Shown here: positions 10,476 to 22,686 of the stretch, piece after piece | How the letters are laid out: every line of letters begins with the position of its first letter | Position numbering within the stretch: position 1 is the stretch's first letter | Source: Polytrichum commune | Taxonomy: Eukaryota; Streptophyta; Polytrichopsida; Polytrichales; Polytrichaceae | Reading direction: 5' to 3' | Length of the DNA: 64,000 bases | Assembly (NCBI GenBank): GCA_950295325.1 | Contig: OX485807.1 | Span: 42,750,440 to 42,814,439 of the forward strand | The notes under the pieces: generated by a model | Database searches by the model: none | The model's input: the letters and a program-made list of their open reading frames with translations, nothing else | Told to the model about the DNA's origin: nothing | Program-made: the position numbers and the translations under genes

Positions 10476-13400
10476 ATGAGGAGGGCAACCGCCCTTTCAC
10501 GGGCACTTTCATCTTCCTCAATCTCCACTTCGGGAGCTTCGTGCAATCTGCATTCCTTGTGCACAGCAGGAGTGGAATGTGCGAGCTCTTCTTCACGATT
10601 GCATCCTGTGGGCAATTCCCACACACCAGCTCTGAGGATTTGTAAGTTCTTCAGGATATCTTTCTTTTAAGGGGAAATGCCCTTGAATTTGTACATAATT
10701 CTTATGTTGCACACATCCTGTCAGGAATGGCTGTGAGTCAGTGATGAATTCAAGAGATTTGAGACAGTTGTTACTTTCTATGCAAATTGCCAATTGCGCA
10801 TACCGGGAGCTTTGTGTGTCGTAAGTATTTTCCTTGTCAGACATGAAGTTGTTTGTTAGGATTAGGGTTCAGGGATGGTAAGTGTATGTATGAGTGAGGT
10901 TTCTCAACAGATCTCAGTCACGTGCTTTTGGTGCTTTTTGGTGTCCAGGTGTATGTTTCTAATTGATTTAGAGATTGGGGTTTGTTGGGCCAGGGATGCA
11001 ACAATTGCACAAGGCTCTATTTTCTCAGCATTGTGCAGATGGGAGTTCGGAAGATGTCCGATTGAGCTTTGCCAGTGGGCTGAGTTTACTCCTTGGAGCA
11101 GGAGTCTTATCCCAGTCAGCTTTGGCTGAAAGTGCTCCTGTAAGTGATTTGTTTTGTATGTATTGTAATGCATTTGTTGGTCAATTGTTTTCCAATCCCA
11201 AAATTTGCACTGCAAAGCAAAACGTATTGCAAGCGTTTGGTGTACTTGAGATTAGTGGGCTTGGATAACTTTACTGGAAGAATTTGTTGGAAGCTACATA
11301 CTTATAGAGATTCCCTTGCTGTTGTTCTAAGAGTGATGAATGTATAGAGTGGTATGGTTTAATCAACACTCCATTCTTATGAGAGCAATGAAGAAATCAA
11401 TAGAACACTCAATAGAATGTTGGGAACTCTTCGATTAAGATTCTTCGGAACTGCACACTTAGAAACTCTGGGGATGTTGTGGAAGGTGGCTTCTTCCATC
11501 CAGATAGATAGTTGTGGATGGCCCATGAACAAATGGCTTCCTCATATGAACATATGTGGCTATATTTGCATGTGATTTTTTTCTATTTCATTCTAGTTTC
11601 TGATTGCTTCCTTATGATTGCCTTGGATTGAGTATACACCTCCAAAAGCTTCGGATCAATTATCTCTCTTGATTCTTATTTTATTGTTTACTGGTTTGAA
11701 TACCAATACTTACAAGGATATTCCTAGAAACTGTGGGGATGTTGTGGAAGGTGGCTAATTCTATACAGATTATTGTGGGTAGCCCCTGTCAAATGGCGAT
11801 TGCCACATGTGTGATTACTTTTCTATTTACTCTAGTTTTCAATTGCTTCCTTTTGATTGCTTGGATTGGGTATGTAACCTTAAGAGCTTTGGATTAACTA
11901 TTTCTCTTGATTGTTATTCTAAGGTGAACTGGTTACCTAAAAATCTGTGAGTGTTGATATTTGAATACTGACAAGGATATTTATTCTTAGAAACTGCACA
12001 CTGTTCAAGGACTTGACTGGATTGATGCAACGCAGGTGGAGGGGGATCTTCCCGGGGCATCAGATGGAGAGTCACTGCCATCTGACAAACCTGTGGACAC
12101 CGAGAAGATGGTGCAACAAGTGCGCTCAGGAATGGACGAGCGTCTCCTTTCACTAAAACTACTCAACCACATCCTCCCACCCCTTACCATAGCTGCCAAA
12201 GGTCAGCAGGTACTGTCCTTCCCTTTCCAGTTTCCACTCTTGTGATGTACTTGGTCGCTTATCGTCTTCCCAAAAGCTGTACTCAACAAAAGAAGAAGCT
12301 TGCAGAAAGAATCAATAGCAACGATGCCCTGGTTTGGAGCAATATTCAAATGGTATTTGATTACATGATACCTCTGTGGAAAACACTTCCGAATCTTCCC
12401 AAGCTACCTCCTCTCAACAAGTCGTGAATACCTCTTAAGCCAAAATTTGTTCAGAGATATTTTGCCTCTATCAGTTTGTAATTATGTCAAGGTTGAAGTT
12501 GTCCTCATTCTGTGGAGAATTACAGGTGTCGGTGCGGTTTCCGGTGTCTCCGACCTGTGACATCTCACATTTGATCGTTGACGTGGTGGCGCGGCTTGGG
12601 GGCTCTATGAATGATGGTGGAAGTGGTGGGAGTGAGATGGTTGTGAGAGCTTGGGACAGGTCAGTAATATTTCAAGAAAATGTTGGATTTATGGCTGTTA
12701 GATCCAATATAGTTGAATCTATGTTGACTTATTAAATTCTGCTTCCTAGTGAATTTGGTCGAGGTGTCACATCTTTCTTCACCATTTGAGCTTAGCTACC
12801 TACTTCTATGAATCTAGTGTGATTTATCAAAACGTACTGGTTGTGCATGTCCAATGTTGTGTTTCCTGTTCTTGTCCCATTTGATTCACCGGATGTTAAG
12901 GTTTCATCAGTTCAATTTGATACATTTATATGATATTTCACAAGAATAATATTCTTTTACTCCATGTGTCCACAGCGCTGTTGCTCGACAGCTTTTAATA
13001 TCTGCACCAGATCATCAGGTTGACGACATCACAGGACTTTCTGAGGATTACAATTTATCATGCCCTCTTGACAGTCCAAGTAAGGGCAAAGTCACAGGGC
13101 CTAGCCGCTTGTGTGTCCTGGTCTTTGAACCCCTCATCGGTGATTATAAATCCTCTGTAAGTGTGGCCTGACCTTTCAACAAGGTGCATCTTCTCTTTGT
13201 TCCAAATGGGACTCTTATTGGGAAAAGAATCTGAAGTCTTGCGCAAAAGCAAGTGGTTTCTACTCCTATTGTCCTTGATGATTCTATTGCATCATACTCT
13301 TGCATTGTGGTGGGTCCTTCATGTGTTTGTGCTAACTCACAAGTCATAGAATGGGCACACTTCAATGCGTAAAATATGGAAATAGATGCTCGTTGGAACA

Positions 13401-16400
13401 ACAGGATTTTTGTAAGAGCAATTTTGGGGATGTTTGCTACAATCTCAGGTGCTTGTAGTTTTAATGAAATCAAGTGCACTGCTAGTCCTTTGCCTTTAGC
13501 ATTTCATTGTCAAGTGGGCAAGAGAGTGCATGACCTTTCATGTTAGGCCCTCAATAAATCAAAATAGGTTTCTCTTCGTTTCAATTTAAACGCAACCTCC
13601 AAGCATGAACCACAAGTGAAAAGAAATTATTGATTTTGTTGACAAATTATAAGGGACGAACTCCTAAACAAAAATCCTGTTCAGTCAAGATTTTTTTTTG
13701 AATTTTCTACCCAGTTGAAGAATTTGAGATGCAGATTTGAAGCAAACTGTTAAATTGGGTAAACAGATAGACAAACATTAAGTATTAAGGTAGCAAGATG
13801 TCTTATCAGATTGATGCTCTTTTTTGGCAGGAAATAGAGTTCCTCAAGAAAGGATATCTTACAACATCGGAGCTGGATGCAATTGTAAGCTGTCTAAGTA
13901 TTGCAAGTGGATTTGATCCAAATGACAGACGTAGAATACCGAAAACTTCGTCAAAGGAGGGAAACACAGTCGAAGGGCTGCCTGAGGGTTCAGGAGAATC
14001 TCTTGATAGTGGAAGCCTCAACGGGTGGCCACCGGGCAGCCGTTGGAAATACCGAGCAGGTTTACCGCCCGGAGAAACACCGCCAAAGGAGCGCTCGGGG
14101 TCTAATAGAAGTTCTTCTGTAAGGGGGAAAACAAAGACTTTAGAAGGTCTGGAGGCCATGGGTGTAAAGATATATGGGATGGAAAATATTGAAGGTGTTA
14201 TGGAGGGTGAGCGCATCTCATGGGACAACATTGCAGGCTACTATGATCAAAAAAGGTCTTTATGATGATACGTATTATCCAATTATTGTCATTTTGTTGA
14301 GTTTTATGCAAATAATGTAGCAAGACTTTTTTCTTTCAAAACAGTGAACTTATATATTTTGAGTCTTATTGCATCACAGGGAAATCGAGGACATGGTTCT
14401 GCTGGCATTGAAGCGGCCTGAGGTTTATGACACTATTGCTCGTGGAACTAGGAGAAAATTTGAGTCGAATCGTCCACGTGCTATTCTCTTTGAGGGTCCT
14501 CCAGGTAATTAAAGCTGTGAAACAAAGTCTTTATTTGAAGAATCTCCTAACAATCCTCCCCTGCAAACTTTTGCTCTTAAAAATGCAGGTGCTGCCTAAT
14601 GCCCTATAATGCGAAGTCCCTCATGTGCTGGTTTCTGATGACACAGGTACAGGGAAGACTTCGTGTGCAAGAGTCATTGCAAGTCAAGCGGTAAGTGTTT
14701 GTCACCTGCTTGACAAAGCCGTGAACCACATTAACAGGAAGATGCCCAATTCTTGAAGAGTATAGAAATTGTATTAGAGATGACTGAACCCCAAACCTTG
14801 GATGCTGTCATTGCAGGGTGTCCCACTACTTTATGTTCCATTGGAAGTTGTTATGTCCAAGTATTATGGGGAAAGTGAACGGTTATTGGCCTCCATTTTC
14901 AGTGCTGGCAATGAGCTGCCCGAAGGTGCTATAGTTTTTCTGGACGAGGTTAGCACCATAATCCACCTGGATCTTTTTTTAAGACAGTGAATATGTCATG
15001 CTGGTTGTGGAAACTCTTCCTGATCATAAGAAATTGCTAGCTTATCATCCACTGCATGTTGTATCTTTTGACCATCTATTAGGTGACGTTAATATTAATT
15101 GACTCTAGCTTGTCTGCCTTGCAGATTGACTCTTTAGCAACAACCCGTGATAGTGAAATGCATGAAGCCACCCGCAGGATGCTTTCAGTATTGCTGAGAC
15201 AGGTTTGAAGACCAACTAGTCACTCTTGGTCAGAGTTTCACTTTCATAAGTGCACATCATTCTGTCTATCAGTTATATGATAAAATATAACAAAAATCTT
15301 GACTAGAGAAATGAAAAAATTACAGATGTAGTTTTGTCATTTAATATGGTGCTCTATGAGGTCAGGTTGTCTAATAGTCCACATTTTGTTTATCAGATGG
15401 ATGGGTTTGAGCAAGATAAGAGGATTGTTGTGATTGCCGCCACCAATCGGAAGCAGGACTTGGATCCAGCGCTACTCAGGTGATAGTAGTCTTCCAACTT
15501 TATTCATCTTTCCCTTAAGAATGTGTAGTCTTCAAACTTTTTGGGTGCAAGGTGTCTGATGTGTTATGAAATGCATTCTCAAGCATGTGTAAGGACTGTC
15601 TCTTTCTATTCTAGCTTCAAGAATAAAATTTCAAGAGCTAAGGTCCTTGAGCATATGCATGAATGCTGAGCATAGTCAAGTTGCAAGCTCCCATCAGTCA
15701 ACATCTAATTGTTGCCTATCTTCGGACACAAAGCCTTCTTCCATCTACCAAGATTCAGTCAAAGAGGTGCGTCCCCAATGAAATCATTCTTAGGTTATCC
15801 CGATTACCTAAGAATTATTCCATTTGCACCAGATGCTCAATAGGCTACTTAAGAATGTTATTTGCAGAGTGCTTGAATATCTCACTGTTTGCCCATGTTT
15901 TTATCCAGCTGACATTGTTGTTTGTGATCCATTGTTTCATGTAGTCGTTTTGACACGTCAGTGGCTTTCAATCTACCTGATGAAAGTACACGGGAAGAGA
16001 TAGCATCTCAGTATGCACGACATCTGAGTACCAGTGAGCTGAAATCTTTGGCTTCTGTGAGTGATGGGTAAGTCCATTTAGATGCAACCCATTCGTTATC
16101 TGCTTAAACAAAGACATGTTTCTATATATCTATGATACATGTATTAACATATTGAAAGTTTCAGTTTTGGCTTCAAGATTTTTTTATTTGGCAGTGACTA
16201 TTTTGAGGCAGATGAGAGCGTCATTTGGAATCTTGATCAGTTATAGCTATATAATACCGCAGTCTCTCTCAGAAATGTAATTATCTATTTTAAAATGTTG
16301 GAACAAAATACAGAGGGTTCCAGGTACAAAGGAACATGCGAATCATGAGAAAACCAGCTGTAGGAATTAGATGGGGGATATAGACTTATACTGAAATGTA

Positions 16401-17316
16401 AATACACATCTAGAGTCTTAATGAAAATGTGAGATGGCTATATAATTGAATCTTGCTCTGAATTTGTTTACATTACTTACTGTATTCATGACTGACAAGG
16501 AGCCTGGCTGATTGAATTCCAGCATGTCTGGTCGTGACATCCATGATGTATGCCAACAAGCTGAGCGACGGTGGGCATCCAAGGTAACATTTTCACTTTA
16601 GCTTTATTTACTTCTGTGAGGAAAAGTTGCAGTTTAAGCCTTAGAGGTCTTTCAGGCCCATTCTGGGCCTGAAGGTGTCATATGGAGGGGGTTTAAAGAT
16701 TACTCCTTGACATTTTAAGCTTAAAATGTCAAAAGTGACCCTATCTAAACATATCCCATTTTTCATATTAATGATTCCAATTGGAGCATATATAAATGTA
16801 AATTGAATTATAGGGAGATTTGAGCCTGGATTAGTGACCCTAGACTCAAATACATATTACGTAATCTACTCACATGACTTTATTCTCACTTCCTCTTTTT
16901 AAAAGGCTGTCCTAAATATGGATTCATTATCGAAGACCAAGTAAGATACTAATTCAATATTTGTGGGGGTTTGTAGAAATCGCCACATTTCCTGTATAGA
17001 CACAGTGACCCCCAGTCCTTTAAGGGTCAAAACAGAATTTAGTTTCAGTAAAGTGATTACTCATGATGAACACCTCCATACTTCCATTTACTTGTTTGGG
17101 TCATTTACATTTCCTTTTCTTGTGTCTTCACAGCTGATCAGGGGTCTCGCTGGGAACCCACCTGCACAAGGTCTACCTCCCATCCAAGAATACATCGAGT
17201 GTGCAGAGCAGCGACAGCAAACCATTGTCAGATATGCACATGGCAATGGTGATTTGTTTCGAGGGGTTCGTAGTATACATCCGCCTCAAAATTCCAGATT
17301 TCAAGCGTTTGGCTAA
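10476..17316 (+). CDS. AAA+ ATPase, organelle-targeted type, 14 exons
   Basis: Exons 10476-10641, 10994-11139, 12036-12209, 12526-12659, 12976-13156, 13831-14255, 14380-14504, 14647-14690, 14817-14948, 15125-15202, 15397-15479, 15945-16067, 16523-16583 and 17134-17316 join in phase to 684 residues. The Arg/Ser-rich start MRRATALSRALSSSSIST looks like a mitochondrial (or dual) presequence, and a hydrophobic segment lies at about 79-100. The AAA module shows Walker A GPPGTGKT (448-455), Walker B FLDE (506-509), sensor-1 ATNR (550-553), an arginine-finger-like SRFD (563-566) and GMSGRDI (604-610). It matches the plant single-AAA family with the conserved GLEAMGV(K/R)IYG and WDNIAGY blocks before the ATPase. 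ATP hydrolysis is expected; the substrate is unknown. All catalytic motifs are intact, so the gene looks functional. Confidence 0.92.
11446..11995. repeat. Duplicated segment in AAA+ intron 2
   Basis: The block TAGAAACT(C/G)(T)GGGGATGTTGTGGAAGG followed by GATTATTGTGG-like and GATTGCTTCCTT blocks occurs twice (from about 11459 and about 11727). A shorter third piece, TTAGAAACTGCACACTG, sits at 11988, just before exon 3. This is a local tandem duplication of intronic sequence of about 260-270 bp. Confidence 0.65.
16651..16732. repeat. Two perfect hairpins in AAA+ intron 13
   Basis: TTCAGGCCCA and TGGGCCTGAA (16651-16660 and 16664-16673) pair perfectly over a 3-nt spacer. At 16707-16732 a 26-bp perfect palindrome has TTGACATTTTAAG as its half. 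Both lie about 70 bp downstream of exon 13 and may be a small foldback element. Confidence 0.7.
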
Positions 17317-18074
17317 ACCCATCCGGTATTGAGCCATTACAGTCCTAGGAAGGCTATGTTATCTAGTTGACTTCTAGAGATTGGTTTCGAAACAAGGTCA
17401 GATCTCTGTCAGAAACCAACCACCTTATCAGTTGAAAATGCTTAGCAAAAAATTACCCTTCATATAGACTGTTTTTTCAGGAATTTCTGTCATATTGAAA
17501 GGCATAGTGAATTGCAGTGTTTTCTATTTTCTGGTAATAAAAATCACATCCAAACATATTCATGAAAATGACATGGCCTGCAGTATTAGATAAACTCTCT
17601 ACTTCCCATGGTGTGCCTTTCCATTTTGATCTTCAATATCTTGGATGGACAGATGGAAGTGTTGAACATAAAAGATATTAGGTATCTTCTACCCACGGTA
17701 CGTTTTCGCCCACAATGATACTTGTGATTTGTGCAGTACCTCCAAAAACAGATATAGGAAATGAAGAAGGCAATTAAAATAGAGAAGAATTGGGGTGGGG
17801 TGGGGAGATCCACATTATGACAAAAGTAAAACGTCCCTTGCCATGGTTTAAGTTGCAAACTTGTGATTCTAGTACACCATTTATGGACTAGATAACCATG
17901 AAGAGGGGAGTGGATGATGAGCTGCGGAGGCAGTGACTTATCCACCTCCTCAAGTTGGTTATCAGACATAACCAATTGGCTCATGAGAGAACCTTAAAAT
18001 TATAGATGATATCATGCCTACAGGATGCAACATTGTGATGAGTTCTCATAACCCTTATGTTGAGCGATTGGGTA
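17317..18074. other. Downstream of AAA+ gene, no feature seen
   Basis: Probably holds the 3' UTR in its first few hundred bases. No gene or element is recognised. The 132-codon minus-strand frame at 17586-17984 has no recognisable features. Confidence 0.4.
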
Positions 18075-18310
18075 TGGTATTTAGTCTCACTAGCTTCAGA
18101 GTGCTACTTGCCTTATTATGAGGCTTGTGTAGGTTACACTAATGACCAATAACTTGACCATCATTATAACCTCATAACTCTTGGCATTAGTGTGCTTTCT
18201 AATATATTGGCATTCATGTGCTCAATAATATCATGAGTACATGCTTAAGTCACAAAATGATCAACAAAGTTGACCATAAGTGTAAACATATGACACTCAA
18301 CTAGGATTTA
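18075..18310 (-). mobile_element. Family B element, partial copy
   Basis: Starts GGTATGGTATTTAGTCTCACT and continues with blocks that are the reverse complement of the family B interior at 24250-24310 and 50580-50700: AACTTGACCATC, CTCATAACTCTTGGCATT, TGTGCTCAATAATATCATGAG. Only one end is present. Confidence 0.55.
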
Positions 18311-18891
18311 AGTTAATATGGACAAATGACTTGTCCAAAATTAATGATGCACCAAAGAGCGTTTTTTGCACATTTGAGACATGCACATTGCAAAACAAAC
18401 TATTTGGCGGAAGAAACCATACGGATATGATGAAAACCCCACTTGTACACACTTTGAGAAGCAATATGGTCAATTGTTCCCTTTAGATGTGTGTCCTCCT
18501 ACAAATAACATAATGTGCATGCAACTAATATGTGCTACAACAAGAGATGTAGACCACATCTAGGATTAGTTGTTGCCAATTCTATCATAGGGTCCGCTAA
18601 CAGAAGTGCACACATACAACTTTGTAACTTCATTTAGTGAGGTGTCTCCTACGTGGCATCGTTTTGGAGGGAAACACTAGTGGTCCAAACCAAGAAAATG
18701 AAACTCAATGACAACATATCTTTTGGAAAACCATTTTGGAAGATAAAGACCATGGAAGGGTGCGGTTTAGGGGTTCCATTTGCCTCAAATTGCTTCAAAT
18801 CAGTCCCCATGTTGATGGACCATGGACCCACCATCTAAAGCGCCCCTTAGTGACGTTGGTGGAAGCCCGGCTCAAAGAGAAGGGTGTCTTA

Positions 18892-19444
18892 GGACCACTT
18901 CACACTATGGCTGTCCAAGCCAAGAGGCTGTGCAATTGAATGGCCAAACTTTGTTGAGAGTCCAAAGAAATGAGCTGAAAATAGCCAATAAAATATAGGA
19001 ATTGAAGCCTCCAAAGGTCAAGCTCAAAGTCCAAACCTTTGGCCACGAACTCCCACAACCTCTCGACTCGGACGGCCATAGTGTGAAGCCTCCAAAGGCC
19101 AAGCCCAAAGTCCAAACCCAAAGGAGCATCCCACTTTATTCCTTGCCAAAAACAATAATGTGTGTTCAATGCAACAGCCAAGATCCTGTTCGTTTTTTTT
19201 TTTTTAATTTAATGAAAATTAACCAACAGCCTCTCGACCACAATTTAGGTTTCCATTCCCATCCGACCCAAACTTCCTTCGAGAGTCCGTCGCCTTCGGC
19301 AAAAAGTAAGCATTTCAAATTGCGACAACCTTTGGACTTAGGCCTCTAGTGTGAAGGGTTGAGAGGCCGAACTCTTGGTTTCTTGCAACACGATTGGTGT
19401 CAATCGACGGCCTCTCAACCTTCAACCATAGTGTGAAGCGACCC
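18892..19444. mobile_element. PIF/Harbinger MITE, TTA target
   Basis: Inverted ends GGACCACTTCACACTATGG and CCATAGTGTGAAGCGACCC are flanked by TTA at 18889-18891 and 19445-19447. Internal copies of CATAGTGTGAAGCCTCC and AACCTCTCGAC repeat the subterminal motif. It is non-coding and of the same broad type as the 54751 and 55873 copies (shared CCACTTCACAC terminus). Confidence 0.75.
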
Positions 19445-19447
19445 TTA

Positions 19448-20727
19448 TATACAGAAGCTCGACGTGGCCAATGATCGGGGAGAACCGGTAGTTAGTTACA
19501 AATGAACCGGTTGAGTTTGAGAAATAACCAGTTGAAGTTCAAAACTGCAAGAAAATCATCACCGATCATTTTAAAGGAATCTATAGAAGAATATACCCCA
19601 ATTTAATGAAGGAAAACCGGAGGATGTCAATAACATGTAACCGGTTGGACTTGCAATAACACTAGGATCTCAACCAATTATGCCCAAACAATCTCCCCCA
19701 TCACCGGACGTGGCTCCAAAGTTACATGCAAGGGACCCGTTTCTACACACCCCCACAGCAAGTGCTCTTACCCTGGACCTACCCTCCACCTACTTAACTT
19801 ATTATGGCCACCTCCATGAGGCCCTTGTGGAGCCATGTGAGCCAATGGCAAGCCCGCCTCCTCGCCTCTTGCCCTCTCTCCTCTCGACGAATTCATTGGT
19901 CCCAACGGTTCGGCCAATAGGGCTCCTCCACCTATCCGTTCCATGCCTTGCCTTCCTTATGCCTCGGTCCCTTGGACTTATGCCCAACTTGGGCAATAAG
20001 GTAGAAATACCATAACCCGTTAACCACACTCTAGCCGTGCACTTGACCACTGTCATAATGGTGAAGTGCCATTTCTAAAACCGATTATGGCTCGGCAGCA
20101 ACTTCAGTGCATGCACACTTAGTGTAGCCAATGGGAGTCAAGTGTTAATGTACTCATGAGGCAACCGATTTAGGCGATGTTCTGTATGGAAATGCGGAGT
20201 ACCGTGTTGGGTGTAGGGAGAATCTAGTGAATGAGTAGGGGTTTGGACAACTTTCCACTTTGAAAAATTGTAGCAATTTTGGTATAGGGCAGAATAAAAA
20301 ATATGAAACAACTTGCATTCTTCATGAATCTTTCTCGTCTATCTTGGAAAATTATCTCATGATTGTCAGAACAGATCTTCAATGCAAATCACCTTATTTT
20401 CATGGGTTATGGCATTTCTATTGTAAGGTAAATTAGGGTGGGTTTCATGTAGGCCGCTCGCCCGTTGGATTCTAGATGATAGTCAATTGGAGGTGTTCAT
20501 GTAGATAAGCAGAAGTCGTCAACCAACCACATTTTGGTGGTTTATTAGAATCTGGAGGGCTCTGAACATGGGATGTTATATTTTCATGAGCTCACTGAAG
20601 CACCTCTTTACCAAAAATGTGTCGGTTACCGAAGAATTGAAGACCGGTTTTAGGAGGAAAAGGTTATTTTTAACTTGGAGGAGGAGGTTAGTTGGTGGGT
20701 TTGGATTTGAGAAGATGAGAGTAGCTA
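19448..20727. other. Intergenic, no gene seen
   Basis: Contains a pyrimidine-rich patch (19680-19950) with chance open frames on both strands and several AACCGGTT-like motifs. No recognisable protein or element. Confidence 0.45.
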
Positions 20728-21101
20728 CACTAAATGTGATATTTAGTGTCACCAATTCTAATTGTCTTGCTCAGTAGTATTTGTAAATTGTGGTATAGCG
20801 TCCACCAACACTAAATGTTAACCCAACATTATTTGTCATTTCTTGTAAATTTTTTGGGGGGATTATAGATTTACATTGCTGCAATTATTGTCACTTACTA
20901 AGTGATTTTTCATCCAAATTTTGGTCGTTCATGACAATATTTCATCATAAGTTGCTGACAAGAGAAGGTAGGGTTTTGGCCAATGGATGAACTCATCCAT
21001 CATCCATGACAAAATTTGATTGCTTATTCATAAGAAGTGTCATCTGAAAAGTTACCATAGTGACATAAAATACCATATGACACTAAATACCATATTTAAT
21101 G
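20728..21101. mobile_element. TA-target MITE family A, probable diverged copy
   Basis: Left end CACTAAATGTGATATTTAGTG and right end ATGACACTAAATACCATATT with TA flanks match family A termini. The interior matches poorly and is longer than usual (374 bp), so it may be a variant or hold an insertion. Confidence 0.5.
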
Positions 21102-22254
21102 TAATGCACTATGCATTGAACTAATTCTATATAAAGATAAATCTATTATGTTTACTAGATTATGGATGTGAATAGCTATATTATTTCACAACTATTACTA
21201 ATATACACATTCTATTAGCCATTCCACCAATATGAAGACGTTCAACATACTCCTTTAGTAAGATGAATTCACATAAGTGCAAACTCAATTTCATGATTTT
21301 ACAAACCAACTTAGCAATTAGAGATTCTACTAGTTTCATTGGAACCCATGAATCCAAGTTCAATATGTAGACAACCTATTTAACTTGAACTTCAATCAAC
21401 TTCACTACGTGTTGTGAACAATTTCATGAATTAGTACCCATATTCACAACTTCAGAAAATCTATTTCATGAACTGTATAATTTATTTCACAAAGAGCATT
21501 ACATCATGTATAAGCTTCTCCTAATCACTCCCCACAACTAGATCTACCAAAATTTTGATTGACCTCTCTTATCCAACCGCAAAACTAGACACCGCACTCC
21601 AAACACGTTTTGCGCTCTACTCACATGACCAACACTCTTCTCACAATCAAATCCACAACCACACTGCATTCTCAAATCCACGAGATTGAGCTCTCCAACT
21701 ACACTAGGTTTGTGTTGCTTGCTTTGATGTATAGTAATTAAAGACCAAAGAAAAAACAACATTGCTTGCTTTTGGCTTTGAGGTACTGTAGTGAAAGACC
21801 AAAGAAAACCGGCATCGAGGTTAAAGGCTTTCATGTAAACACACAACACAAAGGAACCAATGAACAACAATAAGGCAAAGAATGCAAAATGAGGAGGCGA
21901 TAAGTTGAGAAGTTGAGAATACGAGAACCACAAAGTGCAAAAAGATTTATGAAATTGGTTTGGAAGATTCATGAAGTTGCTAGAGGTAAAAGTCCGCTAT
22001 CATGAAAATGAGGTGTGCCACATGTCAAAACAATTCAGAAGAATCATGAACAAATTTAGAAGGTTCGTGAAATTGGTAGAACACTCTCATAACATTTGGA
22101 ACCTTCATGAACTTGAGTTTGCACTTTTGTGAAGTCATCTTACCAAAGGAGTAATATCTAGACCCATCTGTAGTCCAATTTTATGTTAACTTTGAAAATG
22201 TCTTCACAATTAATGTTACCTATACATAAGCTTCGATATAAGGCAAGTGCACTA
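21102..22254. other. Intergenic, no gene seen
   Basis: AT-rich. The 142-codon minus-strand frame at 21544-21972 has no recognised domain. GAAGATTCATGAA-type motifs repeat loosely at 21960-22140. Confidence 0.4.
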
Positions 22255-22441
22255 CACCGTTTATGGTATTTAGTGTCACTTACTATCCAAGGTTACATTG
22301 CACTATAACTTTCTATTATAAATCTCATTTTTTTACCAACAAGAACATTAACATCTTTACTTGGTAAAATAAGTTAACAATAAAATGCTATAGCAATGCG
22401 TAACTCTGAATAGTAAGTGACGCTAAATACGATACATAGTG
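22255..22441. mobile_element. TA-target MITE family A, copy 2
   Basis: 187 bp. The left end CACCGTTTATGGTATTTAGTG and right end CGCTAAATACGATACATAGTG are flanked by TA. Subterminal CACTTACTAT and ATAGTAAGTG, and a TTATAGCATTGCGTAACTC-like block, are shared with the other copies. Confidence 0.85.
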
Positions 22442-22686
22442 TATTGGACTGGTGACACCAATTATGAGAATTGAAACCTAAATTGATATTGTTGACTAGT
22501 ACCGTATCAATCCCAAAATGATGACAACAAATAATTTTGAGAAAATAAGATTGTTGGGATGATAGGTTACTAAATCAAACACGAGTATATCATCTATGAC
22601 TAAAGTGACACATCTACTAATTGCCAATATGATATTATATGTCAACTTATCAAGTAAAAATTTAAGTGATTTTTATATTTTTGAAC

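Noticed and set aside
13901-14122. 73-codon plus-strand frame inside the AAA+ gene
   Set aside because: It overlaps exon 6 of the ATPase in another frame. The true frame continues the conserved AAA-family sequence through this stretch without an intron.
19680-20056. Overlapping plus (111-codon) and minus (84-codon) frames
   Set aside because: Both arise from a pyrimidine-rich patch. The Pro/Leu/Ser-rich translation has no recognisable motif and no plausible exon structure.
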